A stretch of 64,000 bases of DNA from Allacma fusca (taxonomy: Eukaryota > Arthropoda > Collembola > Symphypleona > Sminthuridae): the NCBI GenBank assembly GCA_947179485.1, contig OX359248.1, forward strand, positions 51,098,386 to 51,162,385, read 5' to 3'. The notes beneath the pieces were generated by a model. The model searched no databases. It was not told the DNA's origin and saw only the letters and a list, made by a program, of their open reading frames with translations. Positions 21,022 through 34,884 of this stretch are shown piece after piece (position 1 is the stretch's first letter; every line of letters starts with the position of its first letter). The translations under genes and the position numbers were made by a program.

Positions 21022-21711
21022 GTTGCTGTTGTTGTTGTTCCTGCTGCTCCTTCTATATAGCTGCTAATGTCCTGGGAGGTCTCCGAATATCCTTCTATTA
21101 AATTCTTGATTTTTGAATATATTGACTCTCACACAAACACACAAGCACAATTCCCAATTCCCCAACTATACAGCCTATATTCACCTGCCGTATACAGATA
21201 AATTATTATTATTATTGATAACTGTACTGACACGGCAGTGAGGGATTGAACTTTGTAAACAACAACCAGGTTTTAGCTGGAATCGTATTCTATATTCATG
21301 ATTTGCTTCTGATGATCTCCGTGAAGAAAAATGTCCAGTAATGGAAGGATGTATGTGGAAGGAAACCTTCTTTGTAAAGTAAATCCTTCGTTATGCTCCT
21401 GTGTATCATTTTTATTATAACTCTTTATACATGCTGTATAACATTATACTTTTGTCAGTATATATGCAGAGTAGCAGCAGAAGGCCCGAGCGAACCAACG
21501 AGACACACACACAAAACTACACACTGTGTGTGTGAGTAGTGATGTGAGTTGAGCACGTACAACAAATTGATTGCTTCATGTGTATGTGTATACATATGTA
21601 CGTGGATGGATGCATGCATGTAATAATGTGTGCATGCATATGTGAGTATGGTAAAATTGTAAAAGTGAAGCTTCACTTCTTCTCCTGCCTCTCTACTGCT
21701 GCCTGCCTGCA

Positions 21712-21736
21712 CTCTCTCTCTCTCTCTCTCTCTCTC
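21712..21736. repeat. (CT)n microsatellite
   Basis: Uninterrupted CT dinucleotide run of about 25 bases, ending before CCGTCTCC. Confidence 0.9.
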
Positions 21737-22359
21737 CGTCTCCTCTCTCCCTGCATGCTTTCCTTTTGCTTGTATTTATTTCATTGTGGCTAATATACTA
21801 ATTCATACATGTTTCTTTATATTATATGTAGCCAGGAGCTAGAGAAGCACTTAGCACATAGCACAGCACATTTCAACATACGGGTTTTAAGCACTAGCTG
21901 CGGAGCACCAGCAAAGTGCACCACACAGACACAAGCACACACACACACACACTCTCAAAACAGCATTTTACAGTAAACATTGAGCCCGGGACGGGATTAA
22001 TGCACAGGGGAGTCTGCCTACCCTTCTTTTACATTTTATGTTTCACATGGTTTTGGAATCTTTATTAGGTGAGAAGTGATTATTATTCCAGTATTTTTTG
22101 TCTTGATGTTCCTTCGAACGGGAAATCAATGGAATTATCAGACAAAATAAATTTTTCTGTATTTTAGAGAACTCCAATGTTGAATGATGTGTCCTTGTGG
22201 CCGAGCAATAGCGTTGAGAGCAATTCTCAAGCAAATCCTCAAAATAAATTAATCAAATTGTAAAGGTTGAAATCGTAATAATTTTTTAAAAATCGAAATC
22301 GAAAATGAAATCTCAAACTCTGCAAGCAGTTACTAAATTCTGAAATTAAATCATATTAT

Positions 22360-22490
22360 GGATTTGAATTCTGAACACTACATGGGCTGTGGATTTGAAT
22401 TCTGAGCACTACATGGGCTGTGGATTTGAATTCTGAGCACTACATGGGCTGTGGATTTGAATTCTGAGCACTACATGGGCCGTGGATTTG
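22360..22490. repeat. 31-bp minisatellite, 4.2 copies
   Basis: Copies start at 22360, 22391, 22422 and 22453, with a 7-base partial copy from 22484. Each contains GGATTTGAATTC and CACTACATGGG; copy differences are single bases (A/G in the first copy, T/C in the last full copy). There are no spacers, so it is a simple tandem array. Confidence 0.95.
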
Positions 22491-24360
22491 CTTAATTCTT
22501 AGGATTTTAGACTTTGTTCAATTCTGAATGGGAAACGGAATGCAAATCGATACTTTAAATGCAGATTCTCACAGATTATTATGCAAATCTAAATCCAAAT
22601 CCGATTCGCGCGACTTTACATTTACAATTTACAACTAGCATTACTTGTAAGACTTATCTGTACTTTCATAAGTCTTACACGGGGTTCTCTTATTTTGTGC
22701 TGTTATCAGAATCTTTATTTCCAAAAATATCCAAAGCTCAAAAATAATAAGCCCTGCGTTCCTTTCACAGTTCCTTCAAATATGCTCATTGGCCAACATT
22801 GGCTATTCATATTTTTTTGAAATCCCGGTGATGATTTTTGAATACTGTTGTTAAACATTGTAAATTATTATTGTTTTGTATTTTTTTGACTAGAACTAGT
22901 CATTTTATGAGGACCTAAGATGTTACGTTAAAGGGTAGTTCAAAATTGTATGTGGTTTTAGAATATCTTGAGCTACGGACAAAATTAACATGAATTATGC
23001 CAACTCATGCTGCGGACAGGTTCGTGGATTTTTTCAACTCTTGGATCGGAAATTCTCAATATCTTCAAAGATTGTAGTTTTAGTGATTAAATTAATTGAT
23101 GGAATTGCATTTCAGAACTATTTGTCTTTACATACAGTGTTCAGGGTGATGGGTAACCATGCTCACTTGTCGCCCACTCTATCTCACATATAAGGGAGCA
23201 ACCCATAGAATATTTGATTCACCCAGCTTGTAGCAAGTTAAACTTCCAGATTTTCAAAAATTTATTTCATGGACCTGGGTCAATATTTGACGTCACAGGG
23301 TTGAGAAACGTCAAACACAGTCGTTTTTTCGGAATATTTTCCCCAGACAATGTTTTGATCATTGTTTGTAGAACATTTTATGAGCATTCCAAGGAACTAT
23401 AACATAGGTTGTTACGATAAGAAATGTGGATATAACTGGAAAAAACCGGAGCAAGGTTGAAGAAATTTAGCTTCAAGAGCAAAACTGACAAAATTGCGAA
23501 AAAAACGAATTTCTGATCTTACAATTTTTTATAGACGGTCCAGCGTTCTTTAAATGTTTTCGAAGAGCTCCGTTTGTAACGAATTTCATGAGGATTCATA
23601 GATTCTAATGTTAACTTTCTGTGATAAAAATGGTGATCTCAGATTCTAAAAATGCGAGACAAGGTTGAAGTAAATAAAAATAATACAAAATTTATGGCCA
23701 CTCTTCAAAGCAACTCACAAATCTGGATGTTTCTTTATTTTAATCTGTGATAGTTTAACAATACGCCACAGAACTTTGTAGTGTCGGGTAGGCGGCCAGG
23801 TTTGGGTAGAACAATAAAAGGAGCTTGAGTGCAGTTGCAATAAGAATCCAAACTCAAACTACAAAAGCTATACACGTTCAACATTTTCCGCCGTGTATGA
23901 TCCCCGTATCTGGATTGGTTGGCTGTCCATAATTTCCAGATATTTTTATTTTTGCGCCAATTTGAAATATACGACGAGTCATTTTCTCTCAACTTCAAAA
24001 CCGCAATTGTAACATTGTGAGTAAGACTTTGTCTCTTGTGCAGATGCGAAATTCCTATTCTGCATCCGGAGTCATTACATATTCCTTCACTGCGTTGGCG
24101 CTGCGTTCTTGACTTTGAAATAATCATTGTCATCAATAATTTTCGATTTTATTCACTTTATTCAAAACAGGTAAAAACAAACTAGTCCTTTCATTTCTAT
24201 TGGTTTCTTTATTACTGTGAGCCGTGAGCTTTATTCTAATTTATTAGTGCGTTGGGGGTGTAAAGGAATTGGAGTGGTGTTTGATTTTGCTTCCAATTAC
24301 AAGTTTGCTATATTATTTAAAAATACTTAAATTGTGTGTCATTATTTTTTTTGCTACACC

Positions 24361-26043
24361 ATGAGTAGACCGGGTCGCAAAATGACGGCGGAACCAAAAG
24401 CCAAGATCGATCTGGGGCTTCTGGAGGAGGATGACGAGTTTGAGGAGTTTCCAGCTGAAAGTAATAAAATACATCATGATTTTTTAAATTTTATAGAAGA
24501 CATATTTTTTTTAAGCTGAGGACGTTAGGATGAAGCAAATATCGAATTATTTTGGTAGTTGGGAAATATTATGTTGTGTATGTACTATTGAACTGAATTA
24601 TTGAATTGATTGTGTCTTGATCTTGATCTTGCAGGTTGGACCGGGAATACTGAAGAAGAGGAAGAGGTCAAAGTTTGGGAGGATAATTGGGATGATGATA
24701 ATATTGAAGATGATTTTGGGAAGCAGCTGAGGTAACAATAGGATTTTGAATTTATTTGAAATGTGTAGAACTGTGTTACGATTATTGTCAGTACTAAGAT
24801 GTTCAGGGTGTAATATTAAATTCGTTCTTACCCAGCCCATATATGCAGTTTTAAGATCTGAGTGTCGAAAATTGGAAAAACTAGATGGGTTTCAATTTCA
24901 GTGTATGGGGTCCTACGGAAAAGTTTTCATCCGTAGCTTTTACGAACGAGGAATAATGTTTTTTTATTTCCCCAGTATGTGTATGTATTTAATTTTCTTT
25001 CAGATTTGCGAGCAGTAATTTGAGGAAAGAATAGAGTAAACTTATAATTAAAGTCTATTTGATCACGTTTTTTGGAAGAAGTCTATTTCAGCATATTTAC
25101 GGGTTGGTGGAAAACTTGCTTTCCAAGCATTTCCAAGATTTTAAGTTCTCGCGATGCAGTTTCTCTTTAAGTAAATTCCCTTTTTGTATGTGGCCTAGGT
25201 TTGCCACAAACGGCATATTTTAACTTTGAGACTATCAGTATAGCTTTAATAAGTTATTTTTCGAGGTATGGGATGTAACTCTCCCACTGGAGTAAATGAA
25301 GAGGGCACAAATTCCATAGGACTGGTTTTATCTAAATACATACTAACAAATGGACTTCTCAAGTTGCCTCCAAGTTATTGTGCTGACACGATGCTGTAGG
25401 GAAAATTTTTGTTAGATTCACTCATTCTTTATTATCGTTTAATCATTTTAACATATCGAAAGACATTTGGATATATTTTGCAAAACCTTGAGAACGCCCT
25501 GCTTTAAATTATTTTTTTTACCTACCATACATTTTTCGAATAAAATTATGTTCTGTGTGATTGTGTTAGTTTCGGCCGGATTTACTTAAATGTGTTTTCT
25601 TAAAAAATCGCGAATGTTAGTGAAAATAAGTGTAGTCAGTAATAACAAATGGTGGTGATATGCGTATGTACAAATCAAGTCCAATGTTAAAGTTACAAAT
25701 GTGGGTGTAGTTGGCATTACGAGTGTCTTCGTAGTTATGCAGACTTATTTATTTCTTTTTGAGTTCTTCCACGAACATAATATGCAGTTTAGATATATTC
25801 GCGTTGAGATTTTAAATCCTAAGGTTTTCTTACTTGTGGTCGCGTAGTTTTGTACTCTCAGTCAGTATCGATACAATGAATGTATTTTAAGTTCGTGATT
25901 TTAGTTTAAACGTCTGTAATAAATCTATGTATTGTTATATTTTAAATCCAACCTAACTCATTGAATCTTTATTGAATTTTAGGGAAGAGCTGGAGAAGCA
26001 AGGTAAATTGCCGAAAGATCCTCAACAAGAATCTACGGATTGA
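24361..26043 (+). CDS. SEM1: 26S proteasome subunit SEM1/DSS1
   Basis: Three exons: 24361-24460, 24635-24731, 25983-26043; 85 residues. The signature [16 protein letters not shown] is followed, after the first intron, by [21 protein letters not shown] and [10 protein letters not shown], then EELEKQGK. This acidic, Trp-containing protein is a small subunit of the 19S proteasome lid and also binds BRCA2 and the TREX-2 complex in other animals. The usual family length is about 70 residues. The extra length is an N-terminal MSRPGRK before a second Met (codon 8) and a slightly longer tail, so translation could start at either Met. A poly(A) signal lies 73 bases after the stop. Confidence 0.93.
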
Positions 26044-27320
26044 CGTGTTTTGTAAAAGTTTTTACTACTCCCAAAATAGAAGCAATTGTCATTAAAAAAT
26101 TTTCTCAAGTCTTTGAATAAACACTCAAGTTGTTCAAGTAATCTTTAGTCTTTATCGATTTTATTTCCTTCCATAGTAGTTACAGCCAACGACAAAATTG
26201 ACGGATTCCAGGAGCATTTATGTACACTGAGGTGGGAAATCCTTACTCAAACAAACTAATGCTACATTTCATTGGAAATGAAATGAGCTCACATTCCATG
26301 TAGACTCTTGTGTAAACCACATGTTTTTTTCTCACAAGCCACAGACATTGCTGAAGCGTTATGTCAATTTTCATCGTTTCACACCACCATACTCCTCCAG
26401 CGTATGTCATGAACGACATTGTTCAGCACTCTACTTCCATTTCTGCTCCTGGTGTGAAATGTAAAATCCATCCAGACATCTACTATATACTACAGAGAAT
26501 GTTTCTTCAGCAGCAATAATTTCACAAAAGTACCAACCCAGTGTAAACAGCTGACAATGGGCTTTTCACCCAGCGGCATTTAATTAGCTGAAACTGTTCT
26601 GCATTGCTCCACAGTGCAACGTTTTTTTTCCTACCAGTCCTCAGAACCTAAATGCCTGATGAGATTCCATCTCATCAACCCCTCCAGGTCGTAATTATTC
26701 GTACAATTTTTTCCCATAGAAAATAAACACCATACTAATCTCTCCATAATTTAAATAGGAATAAGACAACTTCAGAAGCATATAAGCAGTTGAGCCTCGT
26801 CAACTTCCTCTCTTGAGAGAAAAGCGACAGGAAATTATTCTGGTAATATAATACATACGAAAAAAATAATCTAACAGAGAGTGAGATACATTAATACATT
26901 CTACCGAATTCGAATTCCCTTTCTGTATACCAAAAGTGAGCTCTACATCTACACATAATCAAATTGCATATGTTTTGAGCGGCTAAAAACACATCTACCA
27001 TTTCAGCCAGACAATGTATGCTCATATGCCTATAACTAACATACTGACGACGAGGGCTTTATTTTAAGAATAGACTAATTTAATTTCTTCTCTTGTGCTC
27101 ATTCTCATTGTGTATGGAACACACAGTGACACTGTGCCTATTGAGAGGAATGGCTCTGCCTTCTTTCACATTATAAAATTAAAATTTGAGTGGAAGGAGC
27201 ACCTTCATAAAATAACATAATATTTTTTCCTCCGTCGGACTTTGTATCTCCTTTTAAGAGATAACATTCATTTTTATCACTTGAAATGATTTAAGTCCAG
27301 TTGGCCGTGATAAAAGCTGA
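26044..27320. other. SEM1 3' UTR and presumed Gpdh upstream region
   Basis: No gene recognised apart from the SEM1 poly(A) signal. The right part probably includes the promoter of the dehydrogenase gene. Confidence 0.45.
26116..26121 (+). promoter_or_regulatory. poly(A) signal AATAAA of SEM1
   Basis: Canonical AATAAA 73 bases downstream of the stop codon, with T- and GT-containing sequence after it. Confidence 0.6.
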
Positions 27321-27668
27321 ATGGTTATTTTAGTAGGAGCGGTCCTCTTATCTCGTCCTGTGTGTAGAACCTATTACTCAAGCAGTAGCACTATTTGTAA
27401 TGTCTTATTTGTAGTCACTTGTTTTCCTAGTACTCATCGTCCCAGTAGCAGCAGCTTGCTCTTCCAGCAGTCTCCAACTCTCACTCAAGCAAGGAGGACG
27501 TCCAGGTTCCAGTCTTCGCAGAATCTCTCCCAAAGCCGCAATAGTAATACAAATAATTGTAATCCTAATTCCTGGAAGCCCAGTCTTTTCTCCACAAATA
27601 TTTTTACTCACTCTCCTTTCTCGAGTCAATCGTGTTTAAGTACAATTGAGTCCCTCAACAACAACGAC

Positions 27669-30600
27669 ATGTGTGATTGTTCCAAGAAACGTGTTTGTAT
27701 TGTGGGCTCGGGCAACTGGTAAATATTTACAATTTATTATTTTATTTATAGCCTCAATTTATTTTTATTTTATGGTTATGATGACTTGTTTTTGTAATTG
27801 TTAGTACGTGTACAATTCAGTAATTGATTATTCCAATGCACAACTGTCATAAATTATTTCCTTCAAAATAATGTCAATTATCTTTGATGATTCGATAAGC
27901 CTTGTAACGATGAGATAATTAATCATTTATCCTGGAGTTAAATGATAATATTACATTGAATAATTATTCCGTTTCTTGGGATTTATAGGGGCTCGGCAAT
28001 TGCCAAAATCGTCGGTGCTAATACCCGGAACCATGCCTCACTTTTTGAGGAGGAAGTCCGAATGTATGTTTATGAGGAGCTGGTGGAGGGACGGAAACTA
28101 ACGGAAATTATTAATGAGGATCATGAAAATGTCAAATACTTGCCAGGCCACAAACTGCCAACTAATGTGGTAGGTTCTTCATGTTGAAAGATTATTAATA
28201 TTAAAATTCTCCATAAAGATATGTATTTGAGGGATTTGTAAACCTGGGATTACATACAGCGGCCCAGCCCGCTGCATTAACAATTGACCTTGAAAGATGA
28301 GATGATTAAGGATATTGAATGCAGTTGTCAGAATATCTTAAAGGGATGGATTTTCTGTAAGTGTAGCTGGAGTTGGGTTCCGGTGGAGCTGTAACTTTAT
28401 GGGGATTGGTACAATGTTGGGAAATAAAATAATTACAAGTTTTGTTATACTTTTGATTAGTTCATGAGGATTGGTTGGAATGTGAGGATGGATCTTGGTA
28501 GTGCCTGGTAATTTACTAGTGGTAATGTTATGTAGACGTGGTTTCGTCACTTAGTTCTTTTTATGGACGTGGACTGTGGAGTATATATAGTCAAGCAATA
28601 ATTTATTTACAATTGTGTGAGAAAGACCTTGAACATCATCGGCATCAGCAGATACGTCGACTGTGACTGAATAACCCAGTGGGAAACAATGAGACAAAGA
28701 TTTTTACTGTAGTTGGAGCCGTTCTAGGGGAGAGTAGAGAGTATACAAGAATAATGACTCCGTTAATTTATAGTTTGTCTACGTTGGGAAGCAGATCCAG
28801 TTTTTATGGCACGAGTCATTAATAAAGAGCGTCATGGATGGAGCTATTTATGAAGTCGAATTTGAGATATTTTTATTGCAAAGTCAAGTGCCGTGCAGCG
28901 ACACGGGTATTTACTTCTATTACAAAACAAAGAGAATCAAGCGTAATAATTTTAATACGCAACTCTTATGATTTATACTGTGGTTCAGAACCAGTATAGA
29001 TGTGTGTAATTAGTTATCAGGTTCTACAAATATTGTAGCACATGTTATGTGGGAACTGAACTTGTTATTGACTGAGTTTATTGAAGTAGTTGGTGCTCTT
29101 TGTAAATGAATGTACCGTTGAAATTCTAATGTATACTTATACAGAAGTTTGGGGTTGGAACCACTTTAATGCATTGCATTTTTCAGCAGTGAGTCCAGCT
29201 GATAAGATAAAAAAGATTGAATTCAAGCCTTATTTACATTTTGGGGGTGTGTTCAGGTTTGTCTGTTGATTGCTACATACTTGCTACCTGCACACGTGTG
29301 TTATTCGAGTACAAACGAGAAGCTCTTGGCATGGGATGATCATTCAAGGTCATGCAATTATTTCCGGTAAAATGTATCAGTTACTGTTCGATCATGGCAA
29401 GTTCTCTAATAAAAAACAATGTATCGCTAACGGGAATATTGAATGATTAAGAAAGTTCGGCTCATCACATTACAGATAAATGGTTTGGGATTCTAACCTG
29501 GAGCTACTTATCTGTGTTGAGCTCGTATATAAAAGCTTTAAATAAATTATGTTGACATTTGATGCACGCTTTTACAAGAAATCAATAGCTGACATTCAAT
29601 ACATAAGTAGTATATGTTCGGAATATCCATATGATACATATCATTAATGTAATCCGTATTATCGTTTAGTACAAATAAATGACTTGGTAAGTTTTAGTTA
29701 AGTAGGAGTGCTTGTGTGCATTTGACTGATCTATAACTTCAAAAGGTCAGCTGCACTTCTTTACAAAAACAGTTTCAAGTACGAGACAAACAGTTCAAAG
29801 ACCACTCTACACAACCTGCAGTCCAGCGGTTATGAAATAAATGATTCTAATGATAAACTTTAATGCCTGCGCTTAAAAGATCAAAGTATAGTGCATAATG
29901 TAGAATTTCCAGTCACACGCGTACCTAATGAAGCTAGCTACTTACGTGCAGGAATAAGTGATAATGGTTTAATTCATTAGCATAATAAATTAATGAGATT
30001 TTGTAAAGAAATGTGGAATGAACTCATATTTGCAATCAATTTTAATTTTTTAGGTTGCTATACCCGATATCGTTGATGCCGCCAGCGAGGCGGATATTAT
30101 CATATTCGTTCTACCTCATCAATTTATCAAGGCAACGTGCAAACCCCTCGTTGGGAAGACCAAGGCCGGTGCTTTCGGTCTGTCGCTAATCAAAGTATGT
30201 TTTTGGATCCTCAAGTTGCAGGAATTGATTAAATGTTAAACGCGCTTAGAGTATTTTAGGTTGTTTCATTGGCTATTTTTTTAATTTCTTAGGGATTCGA
30301 TATTGCTGACGGAGGTGGGATCGATCTGATTTCACACATTATCACTAGATTTTTGTCCATTCCGTGTAGTGTCCTCATGGGAGCTAACCTTGCCAATGAG
30401 ATCGCTAATGAGAAGTTCAGCGAGACAACCATAGGTGTTTAATTGGAATGTTTAACTGAGTATGGTGAAGATTATATTTATGGGAAACGCGATTTACAGT
30501 TATGTGATTGTTGTAGGCACTCATGATGTGGAGCAGGGGCAGGTTCTCCACACGCTATTTCAAACAGACTTTTTCCGAGTAGTTGTTGTAGCTGATGTGG

Positions 30601-31423
30601 AGACGGTGGAAATATGTGGAGCCCTTAAGGTTAGCATTGATTTTGCAACTCCAGGTTGTTGTTTCCAGTTATAGATTTTACAAGCATTCATTGATATTAA
30701 TGAACACAATTTCAGAATATTGTGGCTGTTGGAGCAGGATTCATCGATGGATTGCAATATGGTGATAATACTAAAGCTGCGGTGATTAGGTTGGGGTTGA
30801 TGGAAATGGTTCGGTTTTCACAGGTAATCGATTTTAGCATCTCTGTATCAGTTTCTTAATCTCTCTCTAAGTTTTGGTCGGAAGAAATTTTCTGGGATTA
30901 TACTTAATGTATGAATATTTTCTAGGAATTTTATGGTGGGAAGAATCTTTCAACCTTTTTAGAAAGTTGTGGCGTTGCTGATTTAATAACTACATGTTAC
31001 GGTGGTAGAAATAGAAAAGTTTCTGAAGCGTTTGTACGTACAGGAAAGGTAAGCACGGAAGGAATTGTTTTATTTGATAAGCAAGGGAATAAGAAAATAC
31101 AAAATATTGATTTCCACATTTTTATAACAGACGCTTGCCCAACTGGAAGAAGAAATGTTAAATGGCCAGCGTTTACAAGGTCCAATGACAGCCGCAGAAG
31201 TTCATCATATGCTAGAAATCAGGGGACTTAAAGAGAAGTACGCATATAATGCTATTTTAAAACTATTAATCATGTATAGTGTTACTTATTTACTAAAATT
31301 CGTAACAATGAATTTTGAAAATGAAGGTTTCCGCTGTTCACTGCCGTACACAGAATCTGTATTGGAGAGTTGAAGCCAGCAGACCTAATAGACTGCATCC
31401 GCAACCATCCTGAGCACATGTAA
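27669..31423 (+). CDS. Gpdh1: glycerol-3-phosphate dehydrogenase [NAD+], cytosolic
   Basis: Nine exons: 27669-27718, 27989-28169, 30054-30194, 30293-30434, 30517-30629, 30716-30823, 30926-31048, 31131-31237, 31327-31423; 353 residues, the normal family length. The NAD-binding loop VGSGNWGSA begins near residue 10. Further signatures are [48 protein letters not shown] and TCYGGRN. The enzyme interconverts dihydroxyacetone phosphate and glycerol-3-phosphate with NADH in the cytosol, linking glycolysis to lipid synthesis. The chosen Met at 27669 gives the family-standard N-terminus. An in-frame ATG at 27321 would add 116 residues (see findings). Intron 2 is 1.9 kb; the others are short. Confidence 0.95.
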
Positions 31424-34400
31424 TACTATTCGATTCTTTAATAGTCATTGTCTGTATGTAACTATTTTGAGCAGAGGACTAGTTTAGATCAAATAACATA
31501 GTTTACAGTATGACATTCAGCCGATTTATGAATGTACCACATATATGAAATTAGTTTCGTAAAATTTCAGGGTAGCGTAGAGTTGCTCTGAACGTATGAT
31601 TCAACTGCGCTAGAAAGGTTCGGCTATCGAGGAAATCTTTACACGATTTCGATTAATAGTAATTATTGTCTTGTCAGTTTAAACTAACTGTACCTGCACA
31701 ATGTATCAGATCAGTGATCACACGTGATGGAAATTTTAATATTATTTGTTGAACAGTTGTTTGCGTCCGTCAGTAGTCACATTGGCGCTAGTCTCAATGG
31801 TACAATAATGTTATATATGTGGTTTTAGGAACTGTCTCAAATTACGAGTACCGAATTTCAATTCCACTAACGTTTTAAATTGCAGTACTTTGAGACTTTC
31901 AAGATGATAGCTCATCACACAATATGTATTGCTCTGTAAAGAATAATGGCTAATGATGAGTGATGTTTGGAAATCGCTTCTTAATTAATTGCTCGCGTAA
32001 ATCTTTTTGCCATGTTTTCTTGATCTGAACGGATTTTTAGAAACTTATTTTATACTTTTTGCTTGCAGTGTTCATTATATGCGTTCTAGTTAATACAGAA
32101 CCAGTTGTGCTTTCGAAGTTGCAATTAAACATGTAGTGAGTTTTAGAAGTAGCCTTAAAAATAGCACAACCTTAGATAGTTAAGCATGCAAAAGTATAAC
32201 AATCATTTGTGTATTGACTAATATTTTGTTTGCTTAATTTTTTGTAGTGCGTCCACATTGAGTAAGTCCTCTTTGTAAAATTGGAAAAGAACTACTAAAT
32301 TCTTTTCCAATGCTTCTTTGAGAGATTCACTTGATTCTCATCGCTGACCCATTATTGATGGTACTTACACAAGATTATATACATACTTGCAAGCAATCAG
32401 AAATATTTCACAAATGTCTTCAAGATTTTAGAGCAGAAACACTATCAACTAAATTTGTACAGCCGTGTGATTTTTGGGGTGCGTTTGACAAACTCAGATT
32501 GTGATTATCAAGACGTGTGTGAACCAGGTTTTACCTGAGAGCTTCTGGTATATTATAATCAAATAATTATTGAAAAGTGTTTTCCAATATTCTGCTATTC
32601 AAAAGTTGTTATTTCCACGGATGTAACCGCATCTAGTGTTCTTTCTTGTGTTCACAAAAATTCAGTTTATTTTTGTTGCTTCATTTCTGCCATACGTTTT
32701 TGCCTGCAAAATTTGGTCACTAAAAATTGTCAAACTCAAAGAAAATTATGATTATATGTATTTTGATTTTAATAACTAATTGTACGAATAATATTTTTAG
32801 TTGCTAATTTTGACAAACCAGTGTGTATCTATATATATATATGTACTAAGAATCAAATAATCCTATTTCTGAACAGATTTTCCTGTTAGATTACTGCTCA
32901 GTTTGTTAATTTTATTCAAGTGCAATTAATTTGTTAGTCTAGTGGTATAGAAGATTTAAACTTGTAGGGTGTATTTATACCCACGTTTGAATAGATTACA
33001 CATACTTATGCTTTCGTGTTACATTGCTCATATTCGTAATACCTACTACTTGCATGGGTACCAAGTTTCATCAATTAAGGCATGTTATATTAGCTTTATA
33101 GCAACCTTAGCAATTAGAGGAAGTGGACGGTTAATCTTGTAGCGCATTGTTAATTGTGAACTCAATAAAAAATAACTCTCCAGTCTGTATGGCGTTTAGA
33201 ATAAATAAGAATTATGCCGTGTATCGTCTTTGCTAGCATTTACGTTAGATAATTGTGAGACATGTTTACATAACCCTGAAGAGTAGTAGTGGCACATATA
33301 TGGGGTTAGGCAGTAACGCCTTTTTGGTACATTCCAATCGAAATTGTATGCTTAAATTCAACAGGAAATTACCTATTTTTGTTATATCTTTGTTTTAAAT
33401 TTTGGCAGAGCACGAAGCATCATTTTCAGTTCTCGTCTTTAGATCAGTACCTCCTCACAATCAGATTCCTACTTTGACTTAAAGCCTCCACCTTGACTTC
33501 ATTTTAGGATTAAAAGGCTGGAGGCTCCAACGACCTAGAAAATACCACCATGCAAGAATCTCTACAGATGTCTGGTTGAATTACAAAGGTAGACAAATTT
33601 TCCTTCCGGAATTATTCAACAGAAGGACAAAGCCGTTTCCATTTTTTGATCTTTTCTTGTACATCAGTTGCTTCATCACTCATCACTGAAAATAATGTGG
33701 GCGTTCAAAATGGTGAAAAATAAACTTACTGAAAAAATAAATGAAAGATACACATAAAGTAATTGGAAACTTAGTATGTTTGAATAAATTACAACAGAAA
33801 GTAACTTAATCTATAAACAGTGACTTCAAGAATAAGACCTTGAATAAATAATTTTATTTTTACGAGGGGTACACATTCTATGCACAATCACCATCATGAC
33901 GATGTAGGCGACTAACAATATGCTCCAGGTTCATTAAAACACCATATCGCACCGGCAACTACAAGGAAAAGCAACGAATGAAAATTAACGTAAGCAAGTT
34001 GCTATGTGAATAATAACATACATTATCCAAATGTAAGTTACATTATGTAACACAGTACATATGTACATAGAAGGTCTTCTATTGTATTACATTTCGTCGT
34101 TGGCGGATTATAAGTTTAGTTTCTATTAGCTTCCTTATTCAGCCATGTTTCCAATCGAATGGAAAACCAGACTTGAATGAAATTAAACCAACGGCCATTT
34201 ATAAAACAAACAAATATTCGTCTTAAATCTGTAAATCACTTATATATACACAAGATTTTTCATACCTACAATTAGTTTTTAATGTGTACTATATTTAATA
34301 CAATAGCAATTCAGACTTTTAATACTTAAAATACTATTTGACTACAAATTGTTCATATAGTTTTTTTGGGTAGAAACTCCGTTGGGGTACAAATATCCGT

Positions 34401-34884
34401 TCACTGCAAACAATTTCGGTGAGGCCTCCAAACAGGAGAATTAAGATTGTCCATATTCAACAAAGAATAATAATTTACTTGACGCTACCACCAAGTTACC
34501 ACTCGTTACTTCAAATACGAATACTAATAACTAGTACAGTAAATAAAATTCAATAAAAAACCCTCCACGATGTAAGCAATGTGTGTATAAGCTAACAAAA
34601 TCAACACGAAATTTATGTTGTCAGACCTGCAGGAAAATTGCATTTACGAAATATTGAAAGCTCCTTTGTGCCAGCTAAGCTTTATCCCATCAGCTGCTGA
34701 AAATATTAGAGCTATACAACACTCACAAATGACGACTTACTAAATATCAAATATTTAAGTTTCGTATGGATTACGCCATAGATTACATATTAACAACCAA
34801 TATCATCCCCCCCTTCATAGCTGTTCTGCTCTTACACCAATTTGTATTTAGCCCAGAGAATCAACACAGGTATTTAATTTCAGA
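31424..34884. other. 3.5 kb gene-free, AT-rich
   Basis: Begins as the 3' UTR of the dehydrogenase gene; AATAAA-like motifs occur, for example near 33166. It ends at the 3' side of the minus-strand F-box gene. No coding region, RNA gene or clear transposon was seen. Confidence 0.5.

Larger units (their letters stand above)
21022..24360. other. 3.3-kb intergenic region with simple repeats
   Basis: Holds the presumed divergent promoters of JMJD4 and SEM1, a CT run (21712-21736), a short AC-type run around 21935-21952 and a 31-bp minisatellite (22360-22490). The open frames here, including a 133-codon one on the minus strand at 23735-24136, have no recognised motif. Confidence 0.5.

Noticed and set aside
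22360-22490. Possible CRISPR-like array
   Set aside because: Head-to-tail repeats without spacers, in a nuclear eukaryotic sequence; an ordinary minisatellite.
23735-24136. 133-codon minus-strand frame upstream of SEM1
   Set aside because: No domain, signal peptide or splice context recognised; composition fits chance.
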